16,690 nucleotides of DNA from an uncultured bacterium (lineage in GTDB: Bacteria > Bacillota > Clostridia > Lachnospirales > Lachnospiraceae): contig CAMUHA010000055.1 in assembly GCA_947088515.1 (NCBI GenBank), positions 1-16,690 of the forward strand. Direction: 5' to 3'. The notes under the pieces are model-generated. The model saw nothing but the letters and a program-made list of their open reading frames with translations. It was not told the origin of the DNA and made no database searches. Numbering within the stretch: the stretch's first letter is position 1; each line of letters begins with the position of its first letter. Positions 6,402 through 14,057 of this stretch are shown piece by piece. The position numbers and the translations under genes are program-made.

Positions 6402-8324
6402 TTAAATATCTAATTCCGCATCTCTGGCATGTTCATAGATAAATGCCTTTCTGGGCGGCACTTCTGTTCCCATCAGCATTTCTGTTACCTCTGTCGCCAT
6501 ACGGGCGTCTTCAATCTCTACCTGCTTTAATATTCTGGTTTCAGGGTTCAGGGTCGTTTCCCATAGTTGGTCGGCATCCATCTCTCCAAGTCCTTTATAT
6601 CTCTGCAAAGTAAAAGGCGTTTTATGACGTTTCCTGTATTTTTCAAGGGCTTTATCATCATAAAGGTACTCTTCCGCCCCCCGGCTTGGCATTGCCTTGT
6701 AAAGTGGAGGCATTGCGATAAATACATGTCCTTCATAAATCAGTTGCGGCATGAACCGGTAAAATAAAGTTAACAGAAGGTTGGAGATATGGGCGCCATC
6801 CACATCTGCATCTGCCATAATAATAATTTTATTATATCTAAGCTTTGAAATATCAAAGTCATTGCCATAACCTTCAGAAAATCCGCACCCAAAAGCATTA
6901 ATCATGGTTTTAATTTCTGCATTGGCAAGAACTTTGTCAATACTCGCCTTTTCTACATTCAATATTTTACCCCGGATAGGAAGTATCGCCTGAAAAGCCC
7001 TGTTCCTGGCAGTCTTGGCGCTTCCCCCCGCAGAATCCCCTTCCACAATGAAAATTTCACATTTGGAGGCATCTCTGGACTCGCAATTGGCAAGCTTTCC
7101 ATTGGAATCAAAAGAAAATTTCTGCTTAGTCAGCATATTGGTTCTGGCTTTTTCTTCCGACTTTCTGATTTTTGCGGCTTTTTCCGCACATCCAATTACA
7201 TTTTTAAGGGTTTCCAAATTGCGGTCAAAATAACGGACCAGTTCCTCACTTGTCACTTTGGAAACCACTTTAGCTGCATCCTGATTGTCAAGCTTGGTCT
7301 TGGTCTGTCCTTCAAATCTTGGGTCTGGATGTTTTACCGAAATTACTGCTGTCATACCATTTCGCACATCTGCACCTGTAAAATTAGCGTCTTTATCCTT
7401 TAAAATATTAAGCTCTCGCGCATAGGTATTAATTATATTGGTAAAGGCTGTTTTAAACCCGGTTAAATGGGTGCCCCCTTCGGAGTTATAGATATTGTTG
7501 CAAAAGCCCAGTACATTTTCATGGAACTCATTAATATACTGAAAAGCGCCTTCCACCGAAATGCCTTCACTTTCTCCTTTAAAATAAATCACATCGCATA
7601 CAGCTTCTGTAGATTTATTCATATCTCTGATAAATCCAATAATCCCTTCAGGCTCATGATACTCCTGGTGTTCTGTTTCTTCCTTGCGCTTATCTTCAAA
7701 AATAATTGTCAGCTCTGGATTTAAGTATGCCGTTTCGTGCATTCTGCTTTTGATTTCATCTTCTTTGAAACGGGTTTTGTCAAAAATCGTATCATCAGGC
7801 AGAAAATTTATCCTTGTTCCTGTGCCTTTTGTTTTTCCAACAACCGGGAGCAGCCCCTCCTTTAGTTCCACCATAGGATTGCCCCGCTCGTACCTGTCTT
7901 CATAGATAAATCCGCCGTTTTTAACCTGAACCGTCAAGTAAGTGGAAAGGGCGTTTACCACAGAAGAACCGACGCCATGCAGTCCACCGCTGGTTTTATA
8001 TGCAGAATCATCAAATTTTCCGCCTGCATGAAGCGTGGTAAATACCAGTCGTTCTGCACTGATGCCCTTTTCGTGCATTCCCACAGGAATTCCTCTGCCG
8101 TTATCCTCCACAGTGGCAGAACCATCTGCCTCCAGTGTAACAAATATTTTATCACAATATCCTGCAAGGTGTTCATCTACCGCATTATCCACAATTTCAT
8201 AAATTAAATGGTTTAATCCTTTGGTAGAAACGCTGCCAATATACATCCCCGGCCTTCTTCTTACCGCTTCAAGCCCTTCTAATACGGTTATACTGGACGC
8301 ATCATAAACTGGTGCTTTTGCCAT
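6402..8324 (-). CDS. parE: Type IIA topoisomerase subunit B (topoisomerase IV ParE-like)
   Basis: ATPase subunit of the topoisomerase whose A subunit is encoded next. The 640 aa show the GHKL ATP site: catalytic Glu43 in YEIVDNAVDEH, Asp74 in EDNGRGIP, and the GGLHGVGSSVVNALS lid loop. The transducer follows, with QTKTKLDN supplying the ATP-contacting QTK lysine. The TOPRIM metal centre comprises Glu428 in VEGDSAGG and Asp505/Asp507 in MADADVDGAH. The C-terminal block RYKGLGEMDADQLWETT is also typical. The length matches ParE and short GyrB forms, without the insert of E. coli GyrB. AAGAGG precedes the ATG. The gene starts 29 nt after the DegV gene, so the two are probably co-transcribed. Confidence 0.92.
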   Translation of the reverse strand: MAKAPVYDASSITVLEGLEAVRRRPGMYIGSVSTKGLNHLIYEIVDNAVDEHLAGYCDKIFVTLEADGSATVEDNGRGIPVGMHEKGISAERLVFTTLHAGGKFDDSAYKTSGGLHGVGSSVVNALSTYLTVQVKNGGFIYEDRYERGNPMVELKEGLLPVVGKTKGTGTRINFLPDDTIFDKTRFKEDEIKSRMHETAYLNPELTIIFEDKRKEETEHQEYHEPEGIIGFIRDMNKSTEAVCDVIYFKGESEGISVEGAFQYINEFHENVLGFCNNIYNSEGGTHLTGFKTAFTNIINTYARELNILKDKDANFTGADVRNGMTAVISVKHPDPRFEGQTKTKLDNQDAAKVVSKVTSEELVRYFDRNLETLKNVIGCAEKAAKIRKSEEKARTNMLTKQKFSFDSNGKLANCESRDASKCEIFIVEGDSAGGSAKTARNRAFQAILPIRGKILNVEKASIDKVLANAEIKTMINAFGCGFSEGYGNDFDISKLRYNKIIIMADADVDGAHISNLLLTLFYRFMPQLIYEGHVFIAMPPLYKAMPSRGAEEYLYDDKALEKYRKRHKTPFTLQRYKGLGEMDADQLWETTLNPETRILKQVEIEDARMATEVTEMLMGTEVPPRKAFIYEHARDAELDI

Positions 8325-8353
8325 TTGCTTAAACCTCTTTCTTTGTTTAAATT

Positions 8354-9229
8354 CTATTTCATCTTTTTACAGCAGGCAACCGCCAGCGCTCCTGGTCCAA
8401 TATGACATGCGACGCTAAGGGAAAGGGGATTTATTACAATATCAAATCCTGGAAATTCTTTTAAAAGCTCTTCCGAAAACTGTTGTGCCGCTTCAAAGTC
8501 TTTTGTGTATGCAACTTCCAGCCAGATGTTGTCTGCTTTAGCGCCTCCAAACCGGTTTTCCATATCATTTTTGATAGCGGTTATCATTATGCTCTTTCCC
8601 TGGCTGCTGGTTCTTGCCTTGGCAAAGGCATCCAGCTTTTCACCCTGAATCTGCAGCACAGGCTTTAATTTTAAGATGGTTCCAATAGCTGCGGCAGCAG
8701 GTGTTATTCTTCCACCCTTTTTCAGATAATATAGAGTATCCAGCATAATGTAAATACTGGAATTAAATTTATCCTGTTCAAGCGCTTCTTTGATTTGGGC
8801 AGCGTCCATCCCCCTTTGCGCCAACATTTTCGCATCCATAACGGACTGTCTTTGAGTAACAGAAATTCTCTGGTTATTTACCACCTGTACTTTTCCATCA
8901 AAATCTTCAGAAAGCATGATGGCGCTCTGACAGGAACCTGAAAGTCCGCTGCTCATGGGAATATAGACGATCTCATCATATTCTTCCAATATTTCCCTCC
9001 ACAAATCCATTACGGCCTCAGGGGAAGGCTGGCTCGTCACTACATCTGCGCCTCCCTCCAGTCTTTGGTAAAATTCTTCCTGTGTAAGAGTAATGTCCTC
9101 AAAAAAGGTTTCTTCATTAATCATAAAAGGCATGGGAAGCACCCTCACGCCAAGCTCCTTAGCCTCCTTCTGCGTAATTCCGCTGTTTGAATCCGTTACC
9201 ACTGCAATTTTTTTATCCAATTGTCTCAC
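8354..9229 (-). CDS. DegV family protein (FakB-type fatty-acid-binding)
   Basis: Proteins of this family hold one long-chain fatty acid and, in studied members (FakB), present it to the kinase FakA for phosphorylation. The 291-aa protein has the expected order: AVVTDSNSGIT near the N-terminus, TSQPSP (about 64-69), SSGLSGSCQSA (about 93-103), the LYYLKKGGRI segment (about 165-174) and the CHIGPGAL block near the C-terminus. I chose GTG 9229 as start because AGGAAGG is just upstream; the longest frame starts at a TTG (9262) with no ribosome site. A FakA homologue is encoded at 11508-13181, separated only by recG, so the two may work together. Its acyl-chain preference cannot be read from sequence. 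Confidence 0.88.
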   Translation of the reverse strand: MRQLDKKIAVVTDSNSGITQKEAKELGVRVLPMPFMINEETFFEDITLTQEEFYQRLEGGADVVTSQPSPEAVMDLWREILEEYDEIVYIPMSSGLSGSCQSAIMLSEDFDGKVQVVNNQRISVTQRQSVMDAKMLAQRGMDAAQIKEALEQDKFNSSIYIMLDTLYYLKKGGRITPAAAAIGTILKLKPVLQIQGEKLDAFAKARTSSQGKSIMITAIKNDMENRFGGAKADNIWLEVAYTKDFEAAQQFSEELLKEFPGFDIVINPLSLSVACHIGPGALAVACCKKMK

Positions 9230-9233
9230 CAGT

Positions 9234-9240
9234 CCTTCCT
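9234..9240 (-). promoter_or_regulatory. Ribosome binding site fixing the DegV gene start
   Basis: AGGAAGG on the minus strand precedes GTG 9229 by 4 nt (7 nt if only the first AGGA pairs). The alternative upstream TTG at 9262 has no such site. Confidence 0.6.
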
Positions 9241-9246
9241 GTATTT

Positions 9247-9288
9247 TGTTATCACACCACAAGCATTCATTTATTTATTTAGATAACA
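9247..9288. repeat. Inverted repeat in the DegV gene leader
   Basis: TGTTATC (9247-9253) and GATAACA (9282-9288) are perfect 7-bp inverted arms separated by 28 bases that include a short AAAT-type tandem. On the RNA it could form a weak hairpin; on DNA the arms could be a spaced operator. It may also be chance in AT-rich sequence. Confidence 0.3.
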
Positions 9289-9316
9289 TCCTATTTTTCT
9301 GTTTTCTCATGCCCAA
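9288..9316 (-). promoter_or_regulatory. Candidate promoter before the DegV-parE-parC operon
   Basis: On the minus strand TTGGGC (9316-9311) and TAGGAT (9293-9288) are 17 bp apart. This is a weak match to sigma-A sites, but it lies in the only sizeable gap (about 109 bp) between recG and the DegV gene. Transcription would start near 9281. An inverted repeat (9247-9288) overlaps the presumed start region. Confidence 0.3.
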
Positions 9317-9338
9317 AATGCACAAACTTATCTTACTG

Positions 9339-11399
9339 TCAGATTGTTCTAAAGTCAATAAAATTTCCAGCATTTTCATTCAAATACCGTTTAAGCATCG
9401 CATATTTTTCATCCTTTAATTCCCTGTCTTTACAAAGCAGCCCGTCAACGGTACAACTGACTCTCTTTAAAATATCTGCATCCTGATAAATATCTGCAAT
9501 GCGAAACGCCATAGCTCCACTTTGCCGGATTCCAAATAAATCCCCAGGGCCCCTTAGTTTCAAGTCTTCTTCCGCAATATAAAAACCATCATTTGACTGA
9601 TTTAATATTTTCAGTCTTTCCATGGAAGTATCCTTTCCAGAGCCATTTATAAAAATACAATATGATTGTCTGTTTCCCCTTCCAATCCTGCCTCTTAGCT
9701 GGTGGAGCTGGGCAAGGCCAAAGCGTTCCGCATTCTCAACCATCATCACTGTTGCAGCAGGAACATTGATTCCAACTTCTATAACGGTTGTAGATACAAG
9801 AACATGAATATCTCCGGCTGCAAATGCTTCCATAATTCTTTTTTTATCTGCACTCTTCATTTTCCCATGAAGAATTTCCACATGAATATCTTCTGGCAGT
9901 TCGCTACGCAGCTTTTGTCCATAATCTGTCACATTTTCAAGACCATCTGTTCCTTCTTCTCCCTCTTCCACCATTGGACAAATTACATATGCCTGATTTC
10001 CCATCCGCACTTCTTTTGTAATAAATTCGTATGCTTTTTTTCGGTAAGAAGTTCCAACAACACAGTTTTTTATAGGAAGCCTGTTAGCAGGAAGTTCATT
10101 AATTACAGATAAGTGCATATCTCCATACAAAATAATTGCAAGTGTTCTTGGAATGGGGGTTGCACTCATCACAAGAACATGCGCGCATCCTCCCTTTTCT
10201 CCAAGACTCTCCCTCTGCCGGACGCCAAAACGATGCTGTTCGTCAGTGACAACAAGAGCCAGATTCCGGTAAATAACACTCTCCTGTATCAGGGCATGGG
10301 TTCCGATAATAACATTAACTTCCCCTTCCTCTATCTGCCTGTATATTTTCTTTTTAGTCGCCATGCCCACAGAACCTGTCAGAAGAACCGGACGAAAAGG
10401 AAGTCCATACTGTTCAGTCATCTGACATAGTTGTTCAAAATGCTGGGATGCTAAAATTTCTGTAGGAGCCATAAGCGCACCCTGATATCCATTGCTCACA
10501 GCAAGCAAAAGAGCTAAAAAAGCAAGAATAGTTTTTCCAGACCCTACATCTCCCTGTATCAGACGGTTCATACTTTTCCCGCTCACCAGGTCAGACTCTA
10601 TTTCCTTCCAAACCTGGCTCTGGGCTTTTGTAAGGCAGTAAGGTAATGCCTCCTGGAAGCGTTCTGTCCATGCAGTCTCTATCATCGGATACTCCGTGGC
10701 CAGGTTTTCGTTATATTCTTTCATCCTTCTTATGGAAAAGAGAAAAAGAAAAAATTCATCAAAGACTAACCGTCTGCGTGCCTCAACCAGTGTATCCCAG
10801 TCTTTTGGAAAATGTATCTGTTTTATTGCTTCGTTTTGGCACATCAGTCCATATTCCTTTATGATTTCTTCCGGCAGATACTCCTCTTCATAATATCCCT
10901 CTACTGCCTGTTTTACCGCCCTTACCACAGCGCCATTAGGCAGCCCCTCTGTCAGACTGTAACAGGGCTGCAGCTGCCCCATTTTTTTCTCATATTCATC
11001 CCATGTAAAAAGCTTCGGCTGATCCATATGATATTTTCCGCTTTCATTCTTTACCCTTCCACGAAACAAATATGAATTTCCTGCAGTGAGTTTACTTTTC
11101 AAATATTGCATATTAAAAAAGGTAAGAAAAATCTTATCTGTTCCATCACTGCCTATGCCAGAGCCAACCGTCAGATTATGTGTCTTTTTCCATTTGAAAT
11201 CGGATGGTATAAACAGCTTTATTGCTGCTACATCCTCTTTTGCCGCCTCTGCAACTTTAACAGGCGAAGAAAACGTCTGGTAATCCCTTGGATAATATAA
11301 AAGCAGGTCTCCTATGGTACAGATTCCTATTTTGCGGAAAAGTTTTGCAGTTTTTTCTCCAATTCCTTTCAGCCTTATGATATCATCTGAATATTTCAT
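9339..11399 (-). CDS. recG: ATP-dependent DNA helicase RecG
   Basis: RecG is a superfamily 2 DNA translocase that remodels stalled replication forks and branched recombination intermediates. The 686 aa match the usual 680-693. The N-terminal wedge (OB-fold) domain covers about 1-150. Helicase motifs follow: Walker A GDVGSGKT 283-290 (Lys289), DEQH at 386-389 in the RecG-typical DEQHRFG, SATPIPRTLA just after, and motif VI QLRGRIGRG at 567-575. The C-terminal block with GPGDLFGIRQSG, typical of RecG, is present. GAGGAAG precedes the ATG. A terminator lies between fakA and recG, so recG needs read-through or its own promoter, which I could not place. In Bacillus, recG also lies downstream of the yloU-yloV pair. 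Confidence 0.97.
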   Translation of the reverse strand: MKYSDDIIRLKGIGEKTAKLFRKIGICTIGDLLLYYPRDYQTFSSPVKVAEAAKEDVAAIKLFIPSDFKWKKTHNLTVGSGIGSDGTDKIFLTFFNMQYLKSKLTAGNSYLFRGRVKNESGKYHMDQPKLFTWDEYEKKMGQLQPCYSLTEGLPNGAVVRAVKQAVEGYYEEEYLPEEIIKEYGLMCQNEAIKQIHFPKDWDTLVEARRRLVFDEFFLFLFSIRRMKEYNENLATEYPMIETAWTERFQEALPYCLTKAQSQVWKEIESDLVSGKSMNRLIQGDVGSGKTILAFLALLLAVSNGYQGALMAPTEILASQHFEQLCQMTEQYGLPFRPVLLTGSVGMATKKKIYRQIEEGEVNVIIGTHALIQESVIYRNLALVVTDEQHRFGVRQRESLGEKGGCAHVLVMSATPIPRTLAIILYGDMHLSVINELPANRLPIKNCVVGTSYRKKAYEFITKEVRMGNQAYVICPMVEEGEEGTDGLENVTDYGQKLRSELPEDIHVEILHGKMKSADKKRIMEAFAAGDIHVLVSTTVIEVGINVPAATVMMVENAERFGLAQLHQLRGRIGRGNRQSYCIFINGSGKDTSMERLKILNQSNDGFYIAEEDLKLRGPGDLFGIRQSGAMAFRIADIYQDADILKRVSCTVDGLLCKDRELKDEKYAMLKRYLNENAGNFIDFRTI

Positions 11400-11452
11400 A
11401 TATTCTTCCTCATTACTACAACATGCGGTTTCTCTTTCTATATACTAAGACT

Positions 11453-11480
11453 GCAAAAAGGACGGTTTCTCCGTCCTTTT
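11453..11480 (-). terminator. Intrinsic terminator after fakA
   Basis: AAAAGGACGG (11456-11465) and CCGTCCTTTT (11471-11480) form a 10-bp stem with a 5-base loop. On the minus strand the GC part is followed by TTTTTGC, the usual terminator form. It sits about 28 nt after the fakA stop and about 57 nt before the recG start. The stem is symmetrical (A-run and T-run), so it could work in both directions, but no plus-strand gene needs it. Confidence 0.85.
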
Positions 11481-11507
11481 CACATAGCCGTATCTCTATG
11501 GAACTGT

Positions 11508-13181
11508 TTATTCCGCCGATATAATATAATAATAAATTGGCTGCCCGCCATACTGAAGTTCAATATCACAGGAAGGGAATTTCCCCTTAATCTGTTTCTT
11601 TAAGTCTTCTGCTGCCTCTTCCTCAATATCCTGTCCATAATAAATGCTGATTAGTTCCAGGTCATCGTTCATCATTTCGCATACCATCTGGAAAGCAGCC
11701 TCGGAAACGTCTCCTCCTACAGAAAGAATGCCCGCATCACCGAGTCCCATATAGTCTCCCTGCTTAATTTCCTTATCTTCAATTACTGTATCCCTGACTG
11801 CATAGGTAACTTGGCCAGTCTTTACACTGCCAATTTCCTGTTTCATGGTTTCTTCATTTTCTTCCACCGTCATATCAGGAACATAATTAATAATGGCTGT
11901 AATCCCCTGTGGTACCGTCTTGGTAGGAATTACCACTATCCTTTTTTCTTCCACCATCATCTGCGCCTGATTTGCCGCCAGAATGATATTTTTATTGTTT
12001 GGCAGAATGAAAATTGTATCTGCATTTACCTTTTCAATGGCATTTAGCATGTCCTCCGTGCTGGGATTCATAGTCTGTCCGCCTTCTATTATATAATCAA
12101 CGCCCAGCCCTTTAAATATTTCGTTAATACCATCACCTGCAGATACAGCAATAAATCCTACTTCCTTGTGAAGCATAGGCTCCTCTTTGGAGGTCTCTTC
12201 TTTGCTTATCTCCTGCTCTTTTGCCTTAAAAAGTTTTTCCTGATGCTCAAGACGCATGTTGTCAATCTTCATATTAGATAACGCACCATACCGAAGCGCC
12301 CTTTGGATAGCAAGACCTGGGTCATTGGTATGTACATGTACCTTGACCACATCATCATCTGCCACGACCACAATAGAATCACCAATAGATTCCAGATATT
12401 CCTTGAAATCCATCTCATGTTTGATATTAAAATTGCGGCTCAGCATAATAATAAACTCTGTGCAATATCCATATTTAATTTCAATATTAGATTGTGCCTG
12501 GGCCTCCATGCCTTTTTTCGCTGAGGCTGCATGGACTGGTTCACTTATTGTAAAATCAATTTCCTTTCCAAGAAAAGCATCATACGCTCCTTTGAGAACC
12601 TGCATAAGCCCTTGTCCTCCGGAATCCACTACTCCTGCCTGTTTTAATACAGGAAGCATTTCAGGCGTATGTTCCAGCACATCATCTGCATACTTGATAA
12701 CCTCACCAAAAAACTCACCAAGGTCTTCACAGCCTTCATCTACCAGCTGTCTGGCTCTTGTGGCAGCTCCCTTGGCAACTGTCAGTATTGTTCCTTCTTT
12801 GGGTTTCATGACTGCCTTGTAAGCGGTTTCCACCGCACGGTCAAAGGCATCTGCAAACATGGGAATATCCAATTCATCTTTGTCTCTGATAGATTTGGTA
12901 AATCCACGGAATAACTGAGATAAAATCACACCGGAATTGCCTCTCGCTCCTCTTAGTGACCCGGATGAAACCGCCTTACACAGAGAAAGCATATCTGGGT
13001 TTTCCATAGCCGCAACATCCTTGGCTGCCGACATGATCGTGAGGGTCATATTGGTGCCCGTATCTCCATCGGGTACGGGAAAAACATTTAAGTCATTAAT
13101 CCATTCCTTTTTGGATTCCAGATTTTTAGCGCCTGCTAAGAACATCTTTGCAAGTATCTTAGCGTCGATTGTATTTGTCAC
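11508..13181 (-). CDS. fakA: DAK2-domain fatty acid kinase FakA family (YloV)
   Basis: FakA-type proteins phosphorylate fatty acids bound to a DegV/FakB partner, giving acyl-phosphate for phospholipid synthesis. The 557-aa protein has an N-terminal DAK2 kinase domain (to about 200) with NDLNVFPVPDGDTGTNM, in which Asp38 and Asp40 match the metal-binding residues of the staphylococcal enzyme. LRGARGNSGVILSQ follows. A middle domain carries VHVHTNDPG, with the His pair used by the family. A C-terminal DegV-like domain (about 335-557) includes FILPNNKNI. A Glu/Lys-rich linker lies near 315-335. GTG at 13181 is the start, with AGGAGG 7 nt upstream. It follows the Asp23-like gene by 15 nt and ends before a terminator. 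The nearest candidate FakB is the DegV protein two genes downstream. Confidence 0.92.
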   Translation of the reverse strand: MTNTIDAKILAKMFLAGAKNLESKKEWINDLNVFPVPDGDTGTNMTLTIMSAAKDVAAMENPDMLSLCKAVSSGSLRGARGNSGVILSQLFRGFTKSIRDKDELDIPMFADAFDRAVETAYKAVMKPKEGTILTVAKGAATRARQLVDEGCEDLGEFFGEVIKYADDVLEHTPEMLPVLKQAGVVDSGGQGLMQVLKGAYDAFLGKEIDFTISEPVHAASAKKGMEAQAQSNIEIKYGYCTEFIIMLSRNFNIKHEMDFKEYLESIGDSIVVVADDDVVKVHVHTNDPGLAIQRALRYGALSNMKIDNMRLEHQEKLFKAKEQEISKEETSKEEPMLHKEVGFIAVSAGDGINEIFKGLGVDYIIEGGQTMNPSTEDMLNAIEKVNADTIFILPNNKNIILAANQAQMMVEEKRIVVIPTKTVPQGITAIINYVPDMTVEENEETMKQEIGSVKTGQVTYAVRDTVIEDKEIKQGDYMGLGDAGILSVGGDVSEAAFQMVCEMMNDDLELISIYYGQDIEEEAAEDLKKQIKGKFPSCDIELQYGGQPIYYYIISAE

Positions 13182-13196
13182 AGCAGATCCTCCTCA

Positions 13197-13571
13197 TTAA
13201 TCAATCACTCTAACACCTTCAACAAAGATGTTTATTTTTTCAATCTCTATTCCTGTGAATTCCTCTAATTTGTATTTCACATTACTGATAAGATTATCAG
13301 TAACTGCAAGAATGCTTACACCGTAAGCTACAATCACATGAAAATTAATCGTAAGTTTATTTCTACGGATAGACACGTTAATTCCTCTGGTCATGCTTTC
13401 TTTTTTCAACAGTTTTACAAGACCATCTCTTACATTTATGCCTGCCATCCCCACAACGCCAAAGCACTCCATAGCAATGCTGCCTGCGTACTGGGCAATT
13501 ACTTCATTATCAATTGCAATATTCCCCATATGAGTATTCATGGAAGTTTCCCTTGCGGAAGAATTTTTCAT
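13197..13571 (-). CDS. yloU: Asp23/Gls24 family envelope stress-like protein (YloU type)
   Basis: A 124-aa cytosolic protein of the Asp23/Gls24 (DUF322) family. The core runs from GNIAIDNEVIAQYAGSIAM (about 16-34) through GVVGMAG to the C-terminal VNVFVEGVRV-type strand (here INIFVEGVRVID). Family members associate with the cell envelope and some are stress-induced, but the molecular role is not settled. It has a strong AAGGAGG site and is first in a two-gene unit with fakA. The pair next to rpmB is a conserved Firmicute arrangement, which suggests a link to membrane lipid supply. It is divergent from rpmB across a 171-bp gap. Confidence 0.9.
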   Translation of the reverse strand: MKNSSARETSMNTHMGNIAIDNEVIAQYAGSIAMECFGVVGMAGINVRDGLVKLLKKESMTRGINVSIRRNKLTINFHVIVAYGVSILAVTDNLISNVKYKLEEFTGIEIEKINIFVEGVRVID

Positions 13572-13606
13572 AGGCTGCCTCCTTATATTCTGAACATATA
13601 TATTTT

Positions 13607-13635
13607 ATTATAACCGTAAAAACTAAAAAAGGAAA
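13607..13635 (-). promoter_or_regulatory. Candidate promoter for yloU-fakA
   Basis: The minus strand has a perfect TATAAT (13612-13607). At 17 bp upstream the -35 position reads TTTCCT (13635-13630), a poor match, although the region is T-rich. The start would leave a leader of about 30 nt before the yloU ATG. Confidence 0.45.
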
Positions 13636-13668
13636 CAAGAAATTTCCTTAAAATTATTTAATTTATGC

Positions 13669-13697
13669 TTGCAATTTGTCCTAATTTCTGGTATTAT
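13669..13697 (+). promoter_or_regulatory. rpmB promoter with extended -10
   Basis: TTGCAA (13669-13674) and TATTAT (13692-13697) are exactly 17 bp apart, and TG at 13689-13690 forms an extended -10 (TGGTATTAT). Transcription would begin near 13704, giving a 5' leader of about 39 nt with AGGAGGTG at 13730-13737. This is the best promoter in the window, as expected for a ribosomal protein gene. Confidence 0.75.
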
Positions 13698-13742
13698 ACA
13701 ATCGTTGTGTGTATTTAATTTGAATTGTTAGGAGGTGCAACG

Positions 13743-13928
13743 ATGGCTAAATGTGATATTTGTGGTAAAAGCGTTCATTTCGGGAATAACGTAAGCCATT
13801 CTCATAGAAGATCTAACAGAATCTGGAAACCCAACATCAAAAATGTAAAATGTAAAGTAAACGGAGCCTGCAGAAGAATGCACGTTTGTACAAATTGTCT
13901 TAAATCCGGAAAAGTTGAAAGGGCTTAA
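13743..13928 (+). CDS. rpmB: 50S ribosomal protein L28 (zinc-ribbon form)
   Basis: Large-subunit ribosomal protein of 61 aa, close to the normal 62. It retains the family core GNNVSHSHRRSNRIWKPN (15-31 region) and the C-terminal LKSGKVERA. Unlike Bacillus L28, it has two CxxC pairs, Cys4/Cys7 and Cys49/Cys52, the 'C+' form expected to bind one zinc ion; Cys37 and Cys43 are additional. The ATG at 13743 is chosen because AGGAGGTG ends 5 nt before it; an upstream TTG at 13725 has no ribosome site. It is transcribed alone, between its own promoter and terminator, divergent from yloU-fakA. Confidence 0.97.
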   Translation: MAKCDICGKSVHFGNNVSHSHRRSNRIWKPNIKNVKCKVNGACRRMHVCTNCLKSGKVERA

Positions 13929-13935
13929 ATTGAAC

Positions 13936-13970
13936 AATAAAGAACTGGCCGTCAAGGTCAGTTTTTTTAT
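13936..13970 (+). terminator. Intrinsic terminator after rpmB
   Basis: AACTGGCC (13943-13950) pairs with GGTCAGTT (13956-13963), 8 bp with one G-T pair and a 5-base loop, running into a run of seven T (13962-13968). Outer CAATAAA and TTTATTG can extend the stem, so it may also stop transcripts arriving from the right. Confidence 0.92.
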
Positions 13971-14004
13971 TGTGTAAGCTGGCCTGAAAACACAAAAGCA
14001 TCCA

Positions 14005-14026
14005 GCAGCCTGCATTGTCAGGCTGC
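14005..14026 (-). terminator. Probable terminator after the J-domain gene
   Basis: GCAGCCTG (14005-14012) and CAGGCTGC (14019-14026) form a perfect 8-bp GC-rich stem with a 6-base loop, 31 nt after the stop of the minus-strand gene. On that strand the T-rich stretch (CTTTTGTGTTTTC) starts only about 6 nt after the stem, so it is a weaker form. It faces the rpmB terminator in this convergent gap. Confidence 0.55.
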
Positions 14027-14057
14027 AAAACCATAAATTTCCACCATCAGCTTCTCC

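Noticed and set aside
9254..9281. AAAT-type tandem as a repeat locus
   Set aside because: Only about three imperfect units; expected by chance in such AT-rich sequence.
12256..12822. 188-aa open frame on the plus strand opposite fakA
   Set aside because: It is fully antisense to a well-supported kinase gene, shows low-complexity Ser/Pro/Ala/Thr-rich composition, has no ribosome site and resembles no known family.
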